This document shows positions 59,419 to 64,000 of a DNA stretch of 64,000 bases, in pieces. Source of the DNA: Streptomyces lincolnensis (GTDB lineage Bacteria > Actinomycetota > Actinomycetes > Streptomycetales > Streptomycetaceae); NCBI RefSeq assembly GCF_021173675.1, contig NZ_JAIHON010000008.1, positions 278,784 through 342,783 of the forward strand, given 5' to 3'. The first letter of the stretch is position 1. Each line of letters begins with the position of its first letter. Under the pieces are notes generated by a model that saw only the letters and a list, made by a program, of their open reading frames with translations, was not told the DNA's origin and made no database searches. The position numbers and the translations under genes are program-made.

Positions 59419-60414
59419 ATGGCAACCCGTGCCGTCGCCCGTCGTCAGTCCGCCACCGGCCGGACCGGCGCGGCAAGCAGTGTTCGCGCCCATGGCGGCG
59501 AGATCGCCGACCGCGACCTGGTCGGCATGTATCTCGACGAGATCGCGCGCACCCCGCTGCTCGACGCCGCCAAGGAGGTCGAGCTGTCCCAGACCATCGA
59601 GGCGGGGGTCTTCGCGCGGCAGGTCCTCGACGGATACGAGGAGTCCAAGGCGGACGCCTCCCGCGAGGAGCTGGAGGCGCTGGTCGAGGAGGGTGAGCGG
59701 GCCAAGGACGTCTTCATCCGGTCCAACCTGCGCCTGGTCGTCGCCGTGGCCCGCCGTTATCCCCGCAGCGGCCTGCCCCTGCTGGACCTGATCCAGGAGG
59801 GGAACGCCGGCCTGGTGCGCGCGGTCGAGAAGTTCGACTACCGCAAGGGCTTCAAGTTCTCGACCTACGCGACCTGGTGGATCCGTCAGGCCATCACCCG
59901 CTCCATAGCGGACCAGTCGCGCACCATCCGGCTCCCCGTCCACCTGGTGGAGGAGCTGGGCCGGATCCGCCGTGTGCAGCGCGAGTTCAACCGTGAGCAC
60001 GGCCGCGACCCGGAGCCCGCGGAGATCGCCGCCGAGCTCGGCTCCAACGCCGAGCGGGTGACGGACGTCCTGGACTGGGCCCGCGACCCGGTCTCGCTGA
60101 ACATGTCGGTCGACGACGACGGCGACACCCAGTTCGGCGACCTCCTGGAGGACACCTCCGCGGTGTCGCCGGAGCAGTCGGTCCTGACCCTGCTGCGCAG
60201 CGAGGAACTGGACGACCTGATCGGCCGCCTCGACCAGCGCACGGCCTCCATCATCAAGATGCGGTACGGCATCGAGGACGGCCGGGAGCGCACGCTCACC
60301 GAGGTCGGCAAGGAACACGGCCTCACCCGCGAGCGCATCCGCCAGATCGAGAAGCACGCCCTGCTGGAACTGAAGAAGCTGGCCCGTTCCACCGGGTTCG
60401 ACGCGGCGGCGTAG
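59419..60414 (+). CDS. hrdD: RNA polymerase sigma factor HrdD
   Basis: 331-residue group 2 sigma-70 factor. It has region 1.2 (DRDLVGMYLDEIARTPLLDAAKEVELS), region 2 with SNLRLVVAVARRYPRSGLPLLDLIQEGNAGLVRAVEKFDYRKGFKFSTYATWWIRQAI, region 3, and region 4 (ERTLTEVGKEHGLTRERIRQIEKHALLELKKLAR). It nearly matches S. coelicolor HrdD as I recall it, apart from a shorter N-terminal linker. HrdD is a dispensable alternative to HrdB. ATG 59419 follows AAGGGAGC. A SigR promoter precedes it. Confidence 0.95.
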   Translation: MATRAVARRQSATGRTGAASSVRAHGGEIADRDLVGMYLDEIARTPLLDAAKEVELSQTIEAGVFARQVLDGYEESKADASREELEALVEEGERAKDVFIRSNLRLVVAVARRYPRSGLPLLDLIQEGNAGLVRAVEKFDYRKGFKFSTYATWWIRQAITRSIADQSRTIRLPVHLVEELGRIRRVQREFNREHGRDPEPAEIAAELGSNAERVTDVLDWARDPVSLNMSVDDDGDTQFGDLLEDTSAVSPEQSVLTLLRSEELDDLIGRLDQRTASIIKMRYGIEDGRERTLTEVGKEHGLTRERIRQIEKHALLELKKLARSTGFDAAA

Positions 60415-60906
60415 GGCCGCCGCCCCGGGGGCGTGCGACGCGATGGTCGGCGTGCGCCCGGTGGCGAAAGACAGCGCAAACGTGGCTGTGTAACGCCGCT
60501 TCAACACACGGAGCCACGGGAACAACCTTTCTGGGCCCCTGTGTTCGAGTCCGGAGCCGACTCCCGGACCCTCCCCGAGCCAAGTCCCGACGCACTCCCC
60601 CCGGCGCCGGGACTCTCCCCGAGCCGGACTCCGGCGCCCCTCCCCCCGGGCGCCGGGGTCCGGCTCCCCTCACACAAGTGGCGAGCCACCCCGTACCTGA
60701 ACCCCGGGGTGACCCGCCGAAGGGCAGATTCTGTCATACGGGGATCACGGGGGGTGGTCCGCTCAAGCTGCGGGCAATCGTGCCGCCCAGGGCGGCACGG
60801 GTGGGCGCAGGCGGCACCCGCAAGCGCGGGCGAGCGCCCCCACCCCCCCAGCCGCACCCCGGGCAACTGGAACACCCAGGCCCAGCAGCACCAACAGCCC
60901 CCGACC
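60415..60906. other. GC-rich intergenic region after hrdD
   Basis: About 490 bp without a supported gene. It contains repeated CTCCCCGAGC and GGCGCCGG words (60574-60660) that could form stable stems between the convergent hrdD and WYL genes. Nothing else is recognised. Confidence 0.45.
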
Positions 60907-61869
60907 TCACCCAGCCGCCCGCACCAACCGCTCCCCCAACTCCCGCACCCCCCGCACCAGTTCCGCAGGCTCCTCGACCCGGAACTCCACATCCAGCATC
61001 GCCAGCCGAACAGCCAGCCACTCCACCGCGTCCCCCACAGACCCCCGCACCCGACACCGCCCCTCACCCACAGCCTCCGGCACCCCCAACCACCCCGGCA
61101 CCCGCTCCGCCACCACCGACACCGGCGCCTCGAACAGCACGGAGAACTCGTACGCCTCCTGCCGCTGGTACATCGACCGCCGCAGATACTCCGCCGCGCT
61201 CCCCGTCGGCAACTCCCGAGGAGCGAAGCGCGCCCCGGTGGCGAACGGCTCGCTCACCCGGTCCACCCGGAACGTCCGCCAGTCGGCACGGTCGAGGTCG
61301 TAGGCCACGAGATACCAGCGCCGCCCGGTCGACACGAGCCGGTACGGCTCCACGACGCGCCGTGAGTCGACCCCGTCCCGCGCCCGGTAGGCGAACCGCA
61401 GCCGCTCCTGCCCGGCCACGGTGGAGGCCATCACCGTGAGCGTCTCGGGCGCGATCCTGGCCCCGTCCCCACTGGTCAGCGGAGTCGTCGCGGCCTGCAG
61501 CGTGGCGACCCGGTGCCGCAGCCGCGACGGCAGCACCTGCTCCAGCTTGGCCAGCGCCCGCACGGACGCCTCGTCCACCCCTTCGAGCGCGTGCCCCGCG
61601 CCCGCCCGCAGCCCCACCGCGATCGCCACCGCCTCCTCGTCGTCGAGGACGAGCGGCGGCATCGCCTTGCCCGCGACCAGCCGGTACCCGCCGTCGCTGC
61701 CCTTGGTCGCCTGCACGGGATAGCCCAGTTCCCGCAGCCGGTCGATGTCCCGCCGGACCGTGCGCCGGGACACCCCGAGCCGGTCCGCGAGCTCGCCGCC
61801 GGGCCATTCGCGGGGCGTCTGGAGGAGGGAGAGGAGCGTCAGGAGCCGGGCCGGCGTATCCGTCGTCAT
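60907..61869 (-). CDS. HTH-WYL transcriptional regulator (YafY-type)
   Basis: 320 residues. A DeoR-like N-terminal HTH (TPARLLTLLSLLQTPREWPGGELADRLGVSRRTVRRDIDRLRELGYPVQATKGSDGGYRL) is followed by a WYL domain (about 140-230: RLRFAYRARDGVDSRRVVEPYRLVSTGRRWYLVAYDLDRADWRTFRVDRV) and a C-terminal WCX-like domain. It probably regulates the divergent DHA2 gene, since a palindrome separates them. Confidence 0.92.
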   Translation of the reverse strand: MTTDTPARLLTLLSLLQTPREWPGGELADRLGVSRRTVRRDIDRLRELGYPVQATKGSDGGYRLVAGKAMPPLVLDDEEAVAIAVGLRAGAGHALEGVDEASVRALAKLEQVLPSRLRHRVATLQAATTPLTSGDGARIAPETLTVMASTVAGQERLRFAYRARDGVDSRRVVEPYRLVSTGRRWYLVAYDLDRADWRTFRVDRVSEPFATGARFAPRELPTGSAAEYLRRSMYQRQEAYEFSVLFEAPVSVVAERVPGWLGVPEAVGEGRCRVRGSVGDAVEWLAVRLAMLDVEFRVEEPAELVRGVRELGERLVRAAG

Positions 61870-61903
61870 GAGTTCGAGGATGCCGTAGAACTAGGACATG
61901 ATC

Positions 61904-61919
61904 TGACCTATTGAGGTCA
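61904..61919. promoter_or_regulatory. Palindrome between WYL regulator and DHA2 gene
   Basis: TGACCT ATTG AGGTCA, a perfect 6-bp dyad. It lies 13 bp before the DHA2 ATG and 35 bp from the WYL start, so it covers the DHA2 initiation region. Confidence 0.7.
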
Positions 61920-61931
61920 TAGCTTCGAAGC

Positions 61932-63494
61932 ATGACCTCCACCGAGACCACCCTCAGCACCCAGCCGGACGGCGTACGGCCGGACAGCGCGTCACCCGTC
62001 CCGGGCGACCGCCGCCGCTGGTTCGCCCTGGCCATCGTGATGACCGCGGCCTTCATGGACCTCGTCGACGTCACGATCGTCAACATCGCCATCCCGTCGA
62101 TCCAGCGGGACGCGGGCGCCTCCGTCAGCCAGATCCAGTGGATAACGGCCGGGTACGCGCTCGCCTTCGCCGCCGGCCTCGTCACCGGCGGACGGCTCGG
62201 CGACATCCACGGCCGCAAGCGGGTGTTCCTCCTCGGCATCGGCGGCTTCACCGTCGCCTCCGCGCTCTGCGGCCTCGCCGCGAACCCGGAGATGCTGGTC
62301 GCCTCCCGGATCCTCCAGGGCGGCATGGCGGCGCTGATGGTCCCGCAGGTCCTGTCGATCGTGCACGCCACCTTCCCGGCCCACGAGCGCGGCAAGGTCT
62401 TCGGCCTCTTCGGCGCGATCGTCGGCCTCGGCGCGGTCTCCGGCCCGCTGCTGGGCGCCCTGCTGACCGAGTGGAACCTCTTCGGCCTGGAATGGCGGCC
62501 GATCTTTCTGATCAACCTGCCCGTCGGCATCGCGGGGCTCGTCCTCGGCAGCCGCTTCATCACCGAGTCCAAGGCACCGAAGGCCCTCAGGCTGGACCTC
62601 GTCGGCGTCGCGCTGGTCGTCGCGGGACTGCTGATGCTGCTCTACCCGCTCACCCAGGGCCGCGAGCTGGGCTGGCCGCTGTGGGGGTACGTCACGATGG
62701 GCGGCGCGGTCGTGGTCTTCGGCGCGCTGGTGGCGTACGAGCGACGCAAGACGGCACGCGACGGCTCCCCGCTGATCGAGCTGTCCCTGTTCCGCGTGAA
62801 GAGCTTCGCCGCCGGTATCGCCGTGCAGACGGTCTTCGGGGTCGGGCTCGGCATCTTCTTCCTGGTGTGGACCCTGTACATGCAGATCGGGCTGGGCTGG
62901 ACCGCGCTGCGGGCCGGGCTGACCGGCGTCCCGTTCTCGATCGCCGTCTCGACGGCGGCCGGCCTTTCGGTGCAGAAGCTGGTCCCGCGCTTCGGCCGCA
63001 AGGTCCTCCAGGCCGGCGCGCTGACCATGGCGGCGGGCGTGCTGCTCTACATCTGGGAGTCCGAGCGCTACGGCCTCGGCATCGCCTCCTGGCAGATGGC
63101 GCTGCCCCTGGTCGTCATGGGCGTCGGCATGGGCCTGATCGTCGCCCCGCTGACGGACGCGGTGCTCTCCGAGGTGCCCCGCGAACACGCGGGCTCGGCC
63201 TCCGGCCTCATCAACACCGTCCAGCAGATGGGCAACGCCCTCGGCCTCGGCCTGGTCTCCGTCGTCTTCTACGGCGTCATCGGCGACCGTCTGCCCCCCA
63301 CCGAGGTCGGCCCGGCCTTCGTGGACGCCTTCCAGCACGCGCTGGGCTGGGTCGCGGCCGTGATGGCGGTGATCTTCCTGCTGATGTTCGCGCTGCCCAA
63401 GCGGCCGGCGCAGCATGTGGAGGGCTCCGCGGAGCCGGAGCCGACGGCGACCGTGACGGTGACGGCGGAGAAGGCGCCCGAGCTCGTGTCCTGA
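61932..63494 (+). CDS. DHA2-family MFS drug transporter (14 TM)
   Basis: 520 residues with 14 hydrophobic segments. It has MDLVDVTIVNIAIPSIQRDAG at helix 1, GGRLGDIHGRKRVFL (motif A) and a motif C-like GAIVGLGAVSGPLLGALL. The C-terminal 40 residues are Glu/Thr-rich and cytosolic. A drug exporter by family. ATG 61932 is 12 bp after the palindrome; no strong Shine-Dalgarno sequence is visible. Confidence 0.93.
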   Translation: MTSTETTLSTQPDGVRPDSASPVPGDRRRWFALAIVMTAAFMDLVDVTIVNIAIPSIQRDAGASVSQIQWITAGYALAFAAGLVTGGRLGDIHGRKRVFLLGIGGFTVASALCGLAANPEMLVASRILQGGMAALMVPQVLSIVHATFPAHERGKVFGLFGAIVGLGAVSGPLLGALLTEWNLFGLEWRPIFLINLPVGIAGLVLGSRFITESKAPKALRLDLVGVALVVAGLLMLLYPLTQGRELGWPLWGYVTMGGAVVVFGALVAYERRKTARDGSPLIELSLFRVKSFAAGIAVQTVFGVGLGIFFLVWTLYMQIGLGWTALRAGLTGVPFSIAVSTAAGLSVQKLVPRFGRKVLQAGALTMAAGVLLYIWESERYGLGIASWQMALPLVVMGVGMGLIVAPLTDAVLSEVPREHAGSASGLINTVQQMGNALGLGLVSVVFYGVIGDRLPPTEVGPAFVDAFQHALGWVAAVMAVIFLLMFALPKRPAQHVEGSAEPEPTATVTVTAEKAPELVS

Positions 63495-63522
63495 ACGCGG
63501 CCGTGGCGTGACCGTGCCGCGA

Positions 63523-63554
63523 GGGGCCCGCACCTGGGATCAGGTGCGGGCCCC
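63523..63554 (+). terminator. Strong 14-bp hairpin after DHA2 gene
   Basis: GGGGCCCGCACCTG and CAGGTGCGGGCCCC form a perfect stem with loop GGAT, 29 bp past the stop. Confidence 0.85.
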
Positions 63555-63697
63555 CTGCCGTATCCGACGCCGTATCCGGACACACCCGGAAGCCCGGTCG
63601 CGCCCGAATCGCGTCCGAACCTGTTTACTTTCCGGAAATCCGGGCGTAGCCTCCGACTGAAACCACACGTTCGGGCATGAGTCGGAGGCGAACGGAC

Positions 63698-64000
63698 ATG
63701 TACGCACCGGAGCGGCAGCAGGAGATCCTCCGGCTCGCCCGTGACGGCGGCCGGGTGGACGTGGTGTCGCTGGCGGAGGAGTTCCAGGTCACGGCGGAGA
63801 CGATCCGCCGGGATCTGAAGGCCCTCGACCGCGCCGGTCTGCTGCGCCGGGTGCACGGCGGGGCCATCCCGGCGGGCCGTCTCGACTTCGAGCCGGACCT
63901 CGCCGAACGCGAGAGCACCGCGGCCGACGAGAAGGACCACGTCGCCAAGGCGGCCCTCGCGGAGCTCCCGACCGAGGGCACGCTGATCCTCGACGCCGGC
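63698..64000 (+). CDS. DeoR-family regulator, partial (window edge)
   Basis: First 101 residues; the gene runs off the right edge. It starts MYAPERQQEILRLARDGGRVDVVSLAEEFQVTAETIRRDLKALDRAGLLRRVHGGAIPAGRL, the classic DeoR/GlpR HTH, and then enters the ligand domain (EGTLILDAG). DeoR proteins sense phosphosugars. From memory the order hrdD ... DeoR matches the S. coelicolor fructose operon region, so a FruR-type role is possible. ATG 63698 follows CGGAGG. Confidence 0.9.
   Translation, partial: MYAPERQQEILRLARDGGRVDVVSLAEEFQVTAETIRRDLKALDRAGLLRRVHGGAIPAGRLDFEPDLAERESTAADEKDHVAKAALAELPTEGTLILDAG

Overview
This is a high-GC actinobacterial chromosome segment, almost certainly Streptomyces. Evidence: F420 biosynthesis (FbiC), an HrdD-type group 2 sigma factor with a SigR-type promoter, an XRE(DUF5753)/DUF397 pair, GTG and TTG starts, many TetR, MarR, ArsR, IclR and WYL regulators, and secreted subtilases. 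Nearly every real gene carries a long shadow ORF on the opposite strand because of the base composition; those shadows are left out.

Layout. 0-9 kb: fbiC, a membrane-anchored L,D-transpeptidase-like protein without its catalytic Cys, a DUF2165 membrane protein, a large P-loop ATPase/TPR protein, and an ADP-ribosylglycohydrolase homologue that has lost most metal ligands. 9-15.6 kb: two tandem secreted S8 proteases that arose by duplication, including their 5' leaders. 15.6-25.1 kb: sodium:solute symporter, SDR and a divergent partner around a palindromic operator, a polytopic membrane protein, a D-Ala-D-Ala carboxypeptidase with a very long acidic cytoplasmic region, and a GPP34/GOLPH3 protein. 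25.5-36.5 kb: XRE/DUF397 pair, MerR regulator, glutathione peroxidase, ArsR/MFS pair, an AT-rich stretch with a secreted protein and a lipoprotein followed by an 8-bp minisatellite, a two-component system and a ferric-reductase-like flavocytochrome.

36.5-41.6 kb is a decayed integrative element. An intact tRNA-Arg(CCT) lies at 41562-41634 (minus strand), and a 48-bp copy of its 3' half lies 5 kb away at 36527-36574. Between them are a GntR regulator, overlapping small genes, broken toxin and kinase pieces, a Uma2 protein and a PIN/ribbon-helix-helix toxin-antitoxin pair, but no integrase.

41.9-55 kb is accessory DNA: ArsR-type regulator plus MFS pump, a frameshifted NTF2-like gene, a metallo-beta-lactamase-fold hydrolase abutting a 5'-truncated tannase, a TetR/MFS/FAD-monooxygenase cassette, a CoA hydrolase, an FMN reductase behind a SoxR-like promoter, a tandem IclR regulator and a secreted M6 protease. 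55-64 kb is core-like: TetR plus DHA2 pump, MarR plus extradiol dioxygenase, hrdD, a WYL regulator and DHA2 pump, and the start of a DeoR-type regulator.

From memory, the left third resembles S. coelicolor around SCO4429-SCO4444 and the right end resembles SCO3207-SCO3197, with the accessory block at the join. This was not checked against a database.
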